From positions 4,128,001-4,192,000 of the forward strand of contig NZ_JAVTTP010000001.1 in assembly GCF_032248455.1 (NCBI RefSeq): a stretch of DNA of 64,000 nucleotides, given 5' to 3'. The translations under genes and the position numbers were made by a program. Origin of the DNA: Pricia mediterranea. Lineage in GTDB: Bacteria; Bacteroidota; Bacteroidia; Flavobacteriales; Flavobacteriaceae. Below are positions 1-9,214 of this stretch, piece by piece; positions within the stretch are counted from its first letter, which is position 1; each line of letters opens with the position of its first letter. The notes under the pieces were generated by a model. The model was not told the DNA's origin and ran no database searches. It saw only the letters and a list, made by a program, of their open reading frames with translations.

Positions 1-787
1 CCACAATACGGGTTCTTCTGTTTTTCGATTTTTCGGTCGGGGAAAGTGGAATGTATTCGGATCGCCCTGCCGCGGTCATTCGTTTGGGATCAACATTGAA
101 ATCCTTCTGCAGAATACGAACTACCGAAGTGGCACGCTTTACGCTCAAGTCCCAGTTGTCAAGCAAAACCCCCTTTCGACCTCGATAAGGTACGTCATCG
201 GTATGACCTTCAACCATGAATTCGAAATCCGGTTTGTTGTTGACTACTTTGGCTACCTTGCCCAATACTTCTTTGGCGCGATTGGTGACGGTATAGCTTC
301 CACTGCTAAATAACAATTTGTCGGAAATAGATACAAAGACAACTCCTTTTTCCACACTGATTTCGATATCTTCATCGTCCAAGTTGCCCAAAACTCCCTT
401 GAGACTTTGCACCAACGCCAGATTTACCGAATCCCTGCGCGTAATGGCATCCTGAAGTTTGCGAATGGTAAGGTCTTTCTCCTTCAAACTTTCCAAGGAC
501 TTTTCTAAATTTTCGGCGCCTTTTGTGGTCAACGTGGTCATGTTGCCCATATTGTTGATCAACTCTTGGTTATTGGCTTTCAAAAAGGCATTTTGATCTT
601 GTAAAGTTTTCATTTTAGAGGTGGTGGTGGCCTTTTCCTCCAAGCAATCGTTCAATTTTACGGTCGCGGAATTCAATAGGTCTTGGGTCTCTTTCTGTTT
701 GGCCTCCAATTCACCGTACTTCTTGTTCGATACACACGAAGAAAGCAACAAGGTAGCTCCCAGACCCGCTAAAATAAGTTTTTTCAT
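1..787 (-). CDS. OmpA-family peptidoglycan-binding lipoprotein, 3' end cut by the window edge
   Basis: Reads leftward off the window; 262 codons are visible and the C-terminus is missing. It starts MKKLILAGLGATLLLSSC, a lipoprotein signal with the lipobox cysteine at residue 18. A long heptad-like coiled coil follows (about residues 25-125), then an OmpA/MotB domain with VEGHTDDVPYRG and, at the edge, KSKNRRTRIV, the usual peptidoglycan-binding signature. It probably tethers the outer membrane to peptidoglycan. Similar flavobacterial proteins are often named as MotB-like flagellar motor proteins, but nothing here suggests motility. It has its own promoter upstream (see 847-875). Confidence 0.88.
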   Translation of the reverse strand, partial: MKKLILAGLGATLLLSSCVSNKKYGELEAKQKETQDLLNSATVKLNDCLEEKATTTSKMKTLQDQNAFLKANNQELINNMGNMTTLTTKGAENLEKSLESLKEKDLTIRKLQDAITRRDSVNLALVQSLKGVLGNLDDEDIEISVEKGVVFVSISDKLLFSSGSYTVTNRAKEVLGKVAKVVNNKPDFEFMVEGHTDDVPYRGRKGVLLDNWDLSVKRATSVVRILQKDFNVDPKRMTAAGRSEYIPLSPTEKSKNRRTRIV

Positions 788-846
788 AATTAGGAATACT
801 AGATATTAATAGATTGTGTTTTGATATGATTGCTCAAAATAAGTGC

Positions 847-875
847 CAAAATTAGGCAATACCCCAATTTTGCAA
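847..875 (-). promoter_or_regulatory. Bacteroidota-type promoter of the OmpA-like lipoprotein gene
   Basis: On the minus strand a TTG (875-873) is followed after 18 bases by TAATTTTG (854-847), matching the -33/-7 consensus TTG-N19-TAnnTTTG of Bacteroidota sigma factors. The start codon lies about 60 bases downstream. It is seen by consensus only. Confidence 0.55.
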
Positions 876-887
876 CGCCAAAGTTAG

Positions 888-1889
888 TTAATCTTTTACT
901 AATACCCCGAATTTATTTATTCCATTCACAAAGTGCGACCATACAATAGACGTTGTAAGGTAATACTTCGTAATAAAATTGGCTTTTTCCCGCTTATGGT
1001 ACATTTTGTGGAATTGTCTGTAAAAACTTAAGTGTGCGCGCAGAATCGCAAAACTGTGTTTGAACTTAAACTGGAAAATAAAACGGAACGCAGCGATTCC
1101 ATCCAATAGTAACCGGAAGAAAATAAGGATCAAAGCTTTTCGACGGGGTAAATTTTTGGTAATGGAGAACAAGGAATTTCTAAAATTGAGATAGGTTTTT
1201 TTCGGGTTCATGTTGCTCAAGGTCGAACCACCAAGGTGATATACTTTCGATTGGCCCACGTAAAAAACGCTATGGCCATCGTTTTTCGCCCTCCAGCAGA
1301 GATCGACCTCTTCTTGATGGGCGAAGTAATCTTCGTCGAAACCATCCAATTCATGGTACAGTTTACTTTTTATGAACATGCAGGCCCCGGTAGCCCAAAA
1401 AATTTCTCGGGTATCGTCATATTGTCCCAGATCCTTTTCCAAATGTTGGAAAATGCGTCCCCTGCAGAATGGATAGCCGAGTTGGTCAATAAAACCTCCG
1501 CCGGCACCGGCATATTCGAAGTACTCCTTTCGCATCAAGTCCAGAATTTTAGGCTGGACGATGGACACTTCAGGCATCTGTTCAAATGCGGAACGAATAG
1601 GTTTAAGCCAGCCCTCGGTCACTTCCACATCTGAATTCAATAGACAGTAAATATCGGCCTCCACGTGCTTGAGGCCCTCATTATATCCGCCGGCAAAACC
1701 CTTGTTTTCGCTGTTTTCAATGATTTTCACTTGAGGATGGACCGTCCGGATATATGCGACCGAACCATCGGTCGACGCATTATCGATCACATAAATATCG
1801 GCACCTTGCGAAAAATGGACCACGGATGTGAGGTACCTTTCGAGAAGTACCTCTCCGTTCCAGTTGAGTATGGCGATAGCAATGCGCAA
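888..1889 (-). CDS. Glycosyltransferase family 2 (rhamnosyltransferase-like)
   Basis: 333 aa with the GT-A fold signature at the N-terminus: AIAILNWNG (residues 4-12), VIDNASTDGS (about 34-43) and the DXD-like LLNSDVEV (about 83-90) that binds the metal and nucleotide sugar. The acceptor-side motif EVDLCWRA follows near residue 195. The C-terminal 80 residues are basic and hydrophobic and probably contact the membrane. Proteins of this build add sugars to cell-surface polysaccharide or glycolipid; donor and acceptor cannot be read from the sequence. No other glycan genes lie next to it, so it is probably not part of a capsule locus. It ends just after the OmpA gene promoter region and starts 13 bases from the next gene on the same strand. 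Confidence 0.88.
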   Translation of the reverse strand: MRIAIAILNWNGEVLLERYLTSVVHFSQGADIYVIDNASTDGSVAYIRTVHPQVKIIENSENKGFAGGYNEGLKHVEADIYCLLNSDVEVTEGWLKPIRSAFEQMPEVSIVQPKILDLMRKEYFEYAGAGGGFIDQLGYPFCRGRIFQHLEKDLGQYDDTREIFWATGACMFIKSKLYHELDGFDEDYFAHQEEVDLCWRAKNDGHSVFYVGQSKVYHLGGSTLSNMNPKKTYLNFRNSLFSITKNLPRRKALILIFFRLLLDGIAAFRFIFQFKFKHSFAILRAHLSFYRQFHKMYHKREKANFITKYYLTTSIVWSHFVNGINKFGVLVKD

Positions 1890-1901
1890 AACGATGGCAA
1901 A

Positions 1902-2348
1902 TTAACGGCTAAATTCAGGAATATCGGTAAGAAACCTATACTTTTCGGCGTCAAGATCCATTTTACAACAATAGTGTTCGAGTCCGTTCGTCACCATGAG
2001 GTAATCGGCTTGAAGTTGAAGATTGTATCGGGCAATTTGATCGAAGGTTCGTTGGGTGATATGTATACTAGGGGCCTTGCATTCCACCAAAACATCGATA
2101 TGGCCATTGGACTTGAAAACCACTACGTCGTAACGCTTTCGCAGATGATTGACGGTCAATTGCCTTTCGACATTGATCAGGCTTTTCGGATAGCCTTTAT
2201 CGACAAGCAAATACTTTACCACATGCTGGCGTACCCATTCCTCGGGCTGTAATACCACAAATTTTTTGCGGATGACGTCGTAAATATGGGTGCTATTTTC
2301 GCTATTTTTGAGACGAAAATCATAGTCCGGAAAATTGAGCGGTCTCAT
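1902..2348 (-). CDS. Solitary type I restriction R-subunit N-terminal-like (HSDR_N) nuclease-fold protein
   Basis: 148 aa from the chosen start MRPLNFPDYDF. An upstream in-frame start at 2387 would overlap holA and adds a segment unlike the family. The core matches the PD-(D/E)XK fold seen at the N-terminus of HsdR: D74 in KRYDVVVF and E89-C90-K91 in VLVECKA. There is no helicase, methylase or specificity subunit nearby, so it is not part of a restriction system. This single-domain form next to holA is common in Bacteroidota. Its function is unknown; binding or cutting DNA at forks is a guess from the fold and the neighbour. The 26-base gap to the divergent holA must hold both promoters. Confidence 0.8.
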   Translation of the reverse strand: MRPLNFPDYDFRLKNSENSTHIYDVIRKKFVVLQPEEWVRQHVVKYLLVDKGYPKSLINVERQLTVNHLRKRYDVVVFKSNGHIDVLVECKAPSIHITQRTFDQIARYNLQLQADYLMVTNGLEHYCCKMDLDAEKYRFLTDIPEFSR

Positions 2349-2374
2349 GGTGCAAATTTGATGATTTTTTTGGG

Positions 2375-3376
2375 ATGGAAGAAGCAAAGCGAATAGTTGC
2401 CGATATTAAGAACGGAAATATCAAGCCCCTATACTTTCTTTTCGGGGAAGAACCTTATTATATCGATACCATAGCCAAGTATATTGAGGATAAGGTGCTC
2501 CAAGAAGAAGAAAAAGGCTTCAACCAAATGGTATTGTACGGCAAGGAGGTGAGCATCGACGATATCGTATCGAACGCCAAGAGATACCCGATGATGGCCG
2601 AAAGGCAGGTAGTAATCGTTAAGGAGGCGCACCACTTGTCCCGAACTATCGACCAGTTACTGAGTTACGCCCAAAACCCACAAAGCACCACGGTATTGGT
2701 CATCTGTTATAAATACAAGAAATTCGATAAACGGAAGAAACTGTATAAGGAGATTAAGGAAAACGGTGTCATCTTTGAAAGCAAAAAGCTCTATGAAGAC
2801 CGCGTGCCGGGTTGGATCCGTCAGCATTTACGGGGCAAAGGATACACTATTTCCCATAAGGCGGCTATCTTGTTATCGGAATATTTGGGTAACGACCTGG
2901 GCCGAATCGACAAAGAACTTGAAAAGTTACGCTTCGTACTCCCCAAAAATGCGGAGATTACTCCTGCGGACATCGAAACCCATATCGGAATAAGTAAAGA
3001 CTACAACAATTTTGAACTGAAAAAAGCGATCGGGGAGCGCGATATGCTAAAAGCGACCCGGATTATCAATTATTTTGCGCAAAACCCAAAAGACAACCCT
3101 TTTGTGCTAACGGTAAGTCTTTTAAATAGTTTCTTTACCCAATTGCTTCAATATCATGGACTGAACGACCATTCGCCAAAAAATGTCGCGAAGGCATTAC
3201 GCATCAATCCCTATTTTGTGAGCGAATTTCAGGTTGCCGCCCGCAACTATCCGATGAAAAGGGTTAGTGGTATTGTCTCGCATTTGCGTGATATGGACAT
3301 GAAAGGAAAAGGGGTTGGGGCGAACGCCGCTTCACAGACAGATCTTCTAAAGGAGCTTGTAGTAAAGATTATTTGA
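2375..3376 (+). CDS. holA: DNA polymerase III delta subunit
   Basis: 333 aa, normal family length. The N-terminal AAA+-like domain begins NIKPLYFLFGEEPYYIDTI, typical of HolA, which keeps the fold but has lost the P-loop. A middle lid domain (about 140-210, LSEYLGNDLGRIDKELEKL) and a helical C-terminal collar domain (about 215-333, ending AASQTDLLKELVVKII) follow. The protein opens the beta sliding clamp as part of the clamp loader during chromosome replication. It is divergent from the HSDR_N-like gene and stands alone on its strand. Confidence 0.9.
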   Translation: MEEAKRIVADIKNGNIKPLYFLFGEEPYYIDTIAKYIEDKVLQEEEKGFNQMVLYGKEVSIDDIVSNAKRYPMMAERQVVIVKEAHHLSRTIDQLLSYAQNPQSTTVLVICYKYKKFDKRKKLYKEIKENGVIFESKKLYEDRVPGWIRQHLRGKGYTISHKAAILLSEYLGNDLGRIDKELEKLRFVLPKNAEITPADIETHIGISKDYNNFELKKAIGERDMLKATRIINYFAQNPKDNPFVLTVSLLNSFFTQLLQYHGLNDHSPKNVAKALRINPYFVSEFQVAARNYPMKRVSGIVSHLRDMDMKGKGVGANAASQTDLLKELVVKII

Positions 3377-3403
3377 AGCCGCGCTGCTTGGTTTGAGCAC
3401 TTT

Positions 3404-3778
3404 TTATCTTCGGTCGACGCTATATTTTCCAGGGCCCAATAGAATGATGCATAGGAAGATCACTAGAAAAAGAAAGGCTTTTTCCTTGGTTCCAAAATCG
3501 TCCGCTGCGTGGTGCACAAATCCAGCGACGGCCATAGTGAGTGCCGGCGGTACCGCCATCCAGCGTGTCTTAAAGCCAATGATGACCAGAATCGGACAGA
3601 TAAGCTCGCCGATAACGGCTAGAAAAAGGGAAGGGGCGGCACCGATTCCCAACGGATCTCCGAATTCAAGGTTGCCTGTAATGATTTTTTGGAACTTTGG
3701 CATGCCATGGGTGATCAACATGGCGGAGGGAGCTATTCGCAATAAAGCCAGCCCAATATTTCCAATTGTGTTTTGCAT
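3404..3778 (-). CDS. DoxX family integral membrane protein
   Basis: 124 aa with four predicted membrane helices. Landmarks are ALLRIAPSAMLITHGMPK at the N-terminus, LFLAVIGELICPILVIIGF in the middle, AVPPALTMAVAGFVHH, and FLFLVIFLCIILLGPGKYSVD at the end; the closing GPGKYSxD is a DoxX hallmark. DoxX proteins are related to thiosulfate:quinone oxidoreductase small subunits, but most members, including this one, have no proven activity. It is convergent with holA (27 bases between stops) and sits downstream of the E1 gene on the same strand, possibly cotranscribed. Confidence 0.85.
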   Translation of the reverse strand: MQNTIGNIGLALLRIAPSAMLITHGMPKFQKIITGNLEFGDPLGIGAAPSLFLAVIGELICPILVIIGFKTRWMAVPPALTMAVAGFVHHAADDFGTKEKAFLFLVIFLCIILLGPGKYSVDRR

Positions 3779-3822
3779 GCGTCTGTTGGTTTATGGCCCT
3801 AAAATTATACATTTTTTCGAAA

Positions 3823-6234
3823 CTACCGCAACTCGGGAAAATTATTCGGGTCGCTTTCGTGCATGATGGAATAGACACTTTCGAATATATCTTCAGCGTT
3901 GGGCTTGGAAAAATAGTCGCCATCGGTCCCATAGGCAGGTCGATGTGCTTTGGCGGTCAAGGTTTTGGGGGCACTGTCGAGAAACTTATATGCCCCTTGG
4001 GTTTCCAGAATATGGCTAAGGATATAGGCCGAGCATCCTCCCGGAACATCTTCATCAATGACCATAAGCCGACTGGTTTTTTTCACACTCTTGACCGTGT
4101 CGTGCCGAATATCGAAAGGCAGCAGGGTTCGGGCGTCGATTATCTCGGCGTCGATACCTACTTCTTGTAGCTCTTCGGCCGCTTGGGAGACAATGCGAAG
4201 GGTAGAGCCATAGGAAACCAGAGTAATGTCTTTGCCTTCTTTTAGAGTTTCCACAGTTCCAATGGGAGTGCGGAGCTCCCCGAGGTTGGAAGGAAGATTT
4301 TCTTTGAGACGATAGCCGTTCAAGCTTTCGATAACCAGTGCCGGTTCGTCACTTTTGAGTAAGGTGTTGTAGAAACCTGCTGCCTGGGTCATATTCCGTG
4401 GGGAAAGTATGTACATGCCCCGTAGGGAATGAATAAGGGCGCCCATAGGCGATCCGGAATGCCAAATACCTTCTAAACGGTGGCCCCGGGTGCGGACGAT
4501 CAGGGGAACTTTTTGTTTGCCAAAGGTTCGGTAGCGCATACAAGCCACGTCGTCGGTCAAGGTAGCAAGGGCGTAGTAGATATAATCGAGATATTGAATT
4601 TCGGCAATGGGCCTCAATCCCCGAAGGGCCATTCCGGTACCTTGCCCGATGATGGTGGTTTCCCGTATTCCGGTGTCGGATACGCGCAGCTTTCCGTATT
4701 TTTTCTGGAGCCCCTCAAGGCCTTGGTTCACGTCACCGATAGCGCCCGTATCTTCCCCGAAAACCAGAGCGTTAGGATATTTTTCGAACAATTTGTCGAA
4801 ATTGTCCCTTAAGATAATGCGTCCATCCACTTTCTCGGGATTTTCAGGATAAACCGGTTCTACTTCGGGGATGTTGGTCGCTCGGTTCGATTGCTCGCTG
4901 TACAGGTCTTTACTGTACATGGGCTGGGTGTCCGTTAAATACGTTTCGGTCCATTCGAGCAAAGCACTTTTCTCTGGGAAGTCCTCTCCCAGAAGATATC
5001 GCAAGGCCTTCCGGGCACTAACGGCCAATTCTTTCTTAATCGGTTCTTCGATGGCAATCAAGTCGTTTTTTAGCTTCGAGATAAAGTTTTTGTTCTGGCT
5101 TTTGTCGGCGACTTTATCCAATAGGGTTACCAACTTTTTTTTCTGTGCCTTATGAGGGGCCAAATATTCGGCCCAAGCTTCTCTTTTTGCACTTCGAACT
5201 TCTTTTGTAATGGATTTTTCGATGGAATTCAGGTCCTCCTCGGTGGTGATACCTGTTTCAAGAATCCACTCCCGGAATTTTTTATTGCAGTCGTGATCTT
5301 TTTCCCATTGCAGCCGTTTCTCGCTTTTATAGCGTTCGTGAGATCCTGAAGAGGAATGCCCCTGTGGCTGGGTGAGTTCGGTAACATGAATAATCACGGG
5401 TACATGCTCCTCGCGCGCGATGTCGGAAGCATTTTCGTAGGCATGCATCAAAGCGGTGTAGTCCCACCCCCGGACCTTTAACATTTCATACCCCTCTTTT
5501 TCTGTAGTGCGTTGAAAGCCGCTGAGCATTTCTGAGATATCCTCTTTGGTAGCATGATACTCAGGGGGCACAGAAATTCCGTAGTCGTCATCCCAGATAC
5601 TGATTACCATGGGCACTTGCAATACCCCGCCCGCGTTAACGGTTTCGAGAAACATTCCCTCGCTGGTACTGGCGTTACCAATCGTGCCCCAGGCCACCTC
5701 GTTGCCGTTGTCCGAAAATTTCCGGGCGTCTACATCTTTTAGATGCCGGTACATTTTTGAGGCTTGGGCCAGACCCAGTAGTCGTGGCATCTGTCCCGCG
5801 GTACAAGAGATATCGGCGCTACTGTTTTTTTGTTGGGTCAGGTCACGCCAGCTACCATTCTCGTTTAAGCTATAGGTGAGGTAATGTCCGCCCATTTGGC
5901 GACCTGCGCTCATCGGCTCCTTTTCGATATCCGTGGTGGCGTATAGGGCATGGAACATATCCTTGGGAGTCAACAGGCCCAATGCCATAAAAAAGGTCTG
6001 GTCCCTGTAATATCCGCTTCGAAAATCCCCGTTCTTGAAAGAACGGGCCATGGCAAGTTGTGGCAGTTCTTTACCATCGCCAAAAATGCCGAACTTGGCC
6101 TTTCCGGTCAAAACTTCCTTTCTACCCATCAAACTACAAGTTCTGCTGAGCACCGCAATTTTGTAATCCTCCAAGATCTGTTTCTTGAAATCGTCAAATG
6201 TAATGTCGTTGCTTGTCTGGGGCGATAAATCCAT
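3823..6234 (-). CDS. Fused 2-oxoacid dehydrogenase E1 alpha/beta (branched-chain type)
   Basis: 803 aa holding both E1 subunits in one chain. Residues about 20-440 are E1 alpha and about 455-800 are E1 beta (LVFGEDTGAIGDVNQG, then RETTIIGQGTGMALRG; the transketolase C-terminal domain ends the chain). E1 decarboxylates 2-oxoacids with thiamine diphosphate and passes the acyl group to lipoyl E2; this group acts most often on branched-chain 2-oxoacids from valine, leucine and isoleucine. The alpha half has GTIGNASTSEG and WDDDYGIS where canonical enzymes have GDGxxxEG and NNxYAIS, so the metal-ligand stretch is altered. The fused form is usual in Bacteroidota. E2 and E3 are not in the window. 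A good promoter lies upstream (6255-6285). Confidence 0.9.
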   Translation of the reverse strand: MDLSPQTSNDITFDDFKKQILEDYKIAVLSRTCSLMGRKEVLTGKAKFGIFGDGKELPQLAMARSFKNGDFRSGYYRDQTFFMALGLLTPKDMFHALYATTDIEKEPMSAGRQMGGHYLTYSLNENGSWRDLTQQKNSSADISCTAGQMPRLLGLAQASKMYRHLKDVDARKFSDNGNEVAWGTIGNASTSEGMFLETVNAGGVLQVPMVISIWDDDYGISVPPEYHATKEDISEMLSGFQRTTEKEGYEMLKVRGWDYTALMHAYENASDIAREEHVPVIIHVTELTQPQGHSSSGSHERYKSEKRLQWEKDHDCNKKFREWILETGITTEEDLNSIEKSITKEVRSAKREAWAEYLAPHKAQKKKLVTLLDKVADKSQNKNFISKLKNDLIAIEEPIKKELAVSARKALRYLLGEDFPEKSALLEWTETYLTDTQPMYSKDLYSEQSNRATNIPEVEPVYPENPEKVDGRIILRDNFDKLFEKYPNALVFGEDTGAIGDVNQGLEGLQKKYGKLRVSDTGIRETTIIGQGTGMALRGLRPIAEIQYLDYIYYALATLTDDVACMRYRTFGKQKVPLIVRTRGHRLEGIWHSGSPMGALIHSLRGMYILSPRNMTQAAGFYNTLLKSDEPALVIESLNGYRLKENLPSNLGELRTPIGTVETLKEGKDITLVSYGSTLRIVSQAAEELQEVGIDAEIIDARTLLPFDIRHDTVKSVKKTSRLMVIDEDVPGGCSAYILSHILETQGAYKFLDSAPKTLTAKAHRPAYGTDGDYFSKPNAEDIFESVYSIMHESDPNNFPELR

Positions 6235-6254
6235 AGAATTGGTTTGAACTGTTA

Positions 6255-6285
6255 CAAAAATATCAAATCAGTGGTAGGTAAGCAA
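6255..6285 (-). promoter_or_regulatory. Promoter of the fused E1 dehydrogenase gene
   Basis: The minus strand carries TTG (6285-6283), a 20-base spacer, and TATTTTTG (6262-6255), a full match to the TAnnTTTG -7 element. The expected transcript start is about 14 bases before the ATG at 6234. No operator-like repeat is seen. Confidence 0.6.
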
Positions 6286-6350
6286 TCCTTTAGAAATATA
6301 GGACGGTCAGTAAAATACTCAAAAAAAAGGGGAATCGAAATGGTAAATTG

Positions 6351-9203
6351 TTAAAACCACTTCCTGGTAAAGAGTCCGATTAGGGTTTTGGGGCTTACGG
6401 TAATAATAAAACGGATCTTCTCCCCGTAATTGGGCTGTGACACCTCCCATCCGTTATTGGAGTATACGGGAAAGTAGAGCTCAAAATAGTCGGTCAACAT
6501 GTTCAGGCGAACCCCGGAATCGTAAACAAACTTTGCATTTAACCCCTTATTCTTTACCAATCCGGCATCCCCGTAAACCTCGATCCAACGCCAAAGATTT
6601 ACGCTGGTGTTCACGGTGGCCATCCAATCGTTGGCGAATCGGTAGCGCTCGGGCATAAAGGACTTAAAACCTCCTTCCGCGATGATGATCTGTTGGCTAT
6701 AGATTCCTGAATCCTCCGATCGCCCCAGATATCCGTAATCAAAAAGGTAGTCAGTAGGCCGGTCGAGCGCAAAACTGAAATAATCGGAATCGGTGTAACC
6801 AGTTGTCTTGTTGCGCAAGAATTTTCCGGCAAAAAACCGAAAATTAAACTGTCGGTTGCTTTCAAACAATTTTCGATATTCAAGCTCGAACGCCAATTTG
6901 GTGAAATCGTTGGCGTGCTGTACGTCACCGAACCAAGAGAGATAATTGATGATTCCGGGATTTCTGCTCGAATAGCGCACATTGAACACGCTGTAATCGG
7001 GCGGGGTCTCCAAATCATCAAGGCTTTCGTCCTTGTCCCTCAATACGTTAACGTACCTAAAGGATAGGAAGTCCCGCTTGTTGGATATCAGATTTGCGGG
7101 GCGCCAGCCGAAACTGAGCGATGGGGTAATCGTGGTATATCGGGAGTTTTCCTGAAAATGATAGGTAGAGCCGCTTAAGCGGTAATTGGCCACATAGAGA
7201 CCGCTTTTGCTCAGATACTTTCTATACGTCAACCCTCCAGAGCCGACAAAGGTCTTTTCCCGGAACGAATACGACGGCTCCACATCGTAGATAAACGGCT
7301 TTTCCAAAAAGGTTTTGTTATATAGACGCAATCCTGGAGTCCATCCATCGTAGAGGTTGAAATTGAGTACGGGCACATAAAAGACTTGATTCAAGTACGG
7401 GTTTTCGGAATCCTTGAAAAACGTAAACTTCAATTTTTTGTTACTGGATAAAAATCCGCCCAGCGACTTCCAGTTGTCCCGTTGGTTAAATTCCGGAATC
7501 TTCTGATCGTAGTTCAGCACCAATCTTTCTTCATCGTTTTTAGGAATGGTAATCGTTTTTTGCGTCTTGATATCGCTGAACCAGTATTGGGATACCACCG
7601 AATCGTTACGCAGTCCGAACAGCGATATGGGTACATTCGTCCCTGCCTTGTTTTTAAGCGTTACCTTGAGGGAATCGTCCGTTTTTTCTACTCCCTTGAT
7701 CTTAAAATCAATTTTCCAGTCCGTAGTAACGTATCCCCTGAAAAACCAGTTGATGTCCTTATCGGTTGTGCGTTTTAAGATGGACTCGAAATCCAGGACC
7801 TTGGCACGGCTTAGTTTATAATATTCGTAAAACGATTTAATACTCTCATCTACCTTTTCTTTTCCGATGTAGCTTGCCAGGTAAGACAGGCCCAACCCCG
7901 CTTTGTATTTGTTCGCAATTTTTTGGTTGAACTTGATCAGGGAGTCGTTCGGGGTATTCAATGGCTGGTCGATATTTTTCCGGGCCATCAGCATATACAG
8001 AAAGGGATACTGCTCGTTAAAGTCCATCTTGGCAAAATTAAAACTTCGAACACCCCAGATTTTTGACAGTTTTCCCAATAATTTTTGATCGGGATAGTAT
8101 TTCTCAACATAGGCGATCATCAGGTAATTTGCGATAGCATCGCTCAACCACTGCTCCTTTCTTGGATCTAGAAACAGGGTTTCATCTAAAATTTTGATCA
8201 GCGCCGTTTTCAAAAACTTCATCTCGAACTGGAACTGTTCTTCGTAGGGTCGGATAAAAGAAGGCAATTGGTTAATGCCGTACAGCGGATTTTTTTCGTA
8301 ATCGATTTTACTTACGAGCAACTGTTCGTGTGGGTATTCACCCAGATGTTCCTCCAAAAACTCTGTTACCCTGTTGATTGATAGCCCTTGGGAGAGCTCA
8401 CTGTATTTTGAGGCCTCCAAATCTGTGATTACGGTCACTTCAGGCGTCACGTGCGTGCTGAAGCGGTCTGTGGGCGTCAAGATAATCTCGGCGTTCTTTT
8501 GGTCGACACCCCGTAATTGGGCCATCTGTCCGTTCGGGAAAACCGTATTTCCCAAAACTCTAAAGTTCGAAGCTACATAGAGTCCATCAGGAAAGCTAAA
8601 GTTGACCGTAGTATTGGTAATACCGGTATAGAGGTCTTCGAGATTTTTGTTGGAATAGAGATGCCAGGTGCCATTAAAAACTGCAGGTGTCAGATACCAG
8701 TCCTTCAGATAATAGGTATTGTTCTTACCATATCCGAAAGTCGTGAATTTGTTTTCGGGCAGTTGAACTGTATAGGTCAGGAACAGCTGAGTCGATTCGC
8801 CCGGGGGTAGGGGGGAGTTCAATTGTATTTTTAGGATGTCGTCTTCTTCTGTCCGACTCCATCTCAACCCTCTATAGGCGTCATCTACTACACTGGTTAT
8901 CGACGTGTAGCCCCTTTCGTCCTTTTTGGCCAAGTGAAGACTTTTCTTGTACTCTTCCGCAAAGCGCTTGGCAAGTCCGGTGTTTTTGCTTGAATACGCA
9001 TTGGCCCAATCGTTGAAATAAAGGGTATGTAATGTGGAATCGGAATTATTTCTATACTGAAATTCTTGCTGAATGTCTATTTTTTTGGTTTGTCCATCCA
9101 GTTTTGCCGTAAGTATGTTTTCATGCTGGGCGCATACGCCTCCCATACCGATAAAAAATAGGAGGATGTATAGAGCTTTCGCTATGGGGGATTTTAGTTT
9201 CAA
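6351..9203 (-). CDS. M1-peptidase-like protein without the zinc motif, fused to a C-terminal outer-membrane beta-barrel
   Basis: 950 aa with a signal peptide (hydrophobic 9-25, cut near VCAQ). Residues about 25-520 follow the layout of M1 aminopeptidases: an N-terminal beta domain, then a catalytic-like domain with YGINQLPS (about 308-315) at the GAMEN position and WLSDAIANY (352-360) at the WLNEGFA position. The HExxH zinc site expected 23 residues before D355 reads KTALI (332-336), so the zinc ligands are absent and peptidase activity is unlikely. Residues about 600-950 alternate polar and aromatic residues, include paired strands, and end in RKWF, as in outer-membrane barrels. The protein is probably surface- or periplasm-facing and may bind peptides or assist barrel assembly; this is inference. 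It lies 12 bases downstream of the LOG gene, so the two may be cotranscribed. Confidence 0.75.
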   Translation of the reverse strand: MKLKSPIAKALYILLFFIGMGGVCAQHENILTAKLDGQTKKIDIQQEFQYRNNSDSTLHTLYFNDWANAYSSKNTGLAKRFAEEYKKSLHLAKKDERGYTSITSVVDDAYRGLRWSRTEEDDILKIQLNSPLPPGESTQLFLTYTVQLPENKFTTFGYGKNNTYYLKDWYLTPAVFNGTWHLYSNKNLEDLYTGITNTTVNFSFPDGLYVASNFRVLGNTVFPNGQMAQLRGVDQKNAEIILTPTDRFSTHVTPEVTVITDLEASKYSELSQGLSINRVTEFLEEHLGEYPHEQLLVSKIDYEKNPLYGINQLPSFIRPYEEQFQFEMKFLKTALIKILDETLFLDPRKEQWLSDAIANYLMIAYVEKYYPDQKLLGKLSKIWGVRSFNFAKMDFNEQYPFLYMLMARKNIDQPLNTPNDSLIKFNQKIANKYKAGLGLSYLASYIGKEKVDESIKSFYEYYKLSRAKVLDFESILKRTTDKDINWFFRGYVTTDWKIDFKIKGVEKTDDSLKVTLKNKAGTNVPISLFGLRNDSVVSQYWFSDIKTQKTITIPKNDEERLVLNYDQKIPEFNQRDNWKSLGGFLSSNKKLKFTFFKDSENPYLNQVFYVPVLNFNLYDGWTPGLRLYNKTFLEKPFIYDVEPSYSFREKTFVGSGGLTYRKYLSKSGLYVANYRLSGSTYHFQENSRYTTITPSLSFGWRPANLISNKRDFLSFRYVNVLRDKDESLDDLETPPDYSVFNVRYSSRNPGIINYLSWFGDVQHANDFTKLAFELEYRKLFESNRQFNFRFFAGKFLRNKTTGYTDSDYFSFALDRPTDYLFDYGYLGRSEDSGIYSQQIIIAEGGFKSFMPERYRFANDWMATVNTSVNLWRWIEVYGDAGLVKNKGLNAKFVYDSGVRLNMLTDYFELYFPVYSNNGWEVSQPNYGEKIRFIITVSPKTLIGLFTRKWF

Positions 9204-9214
9204 TCGGGGGAAGG

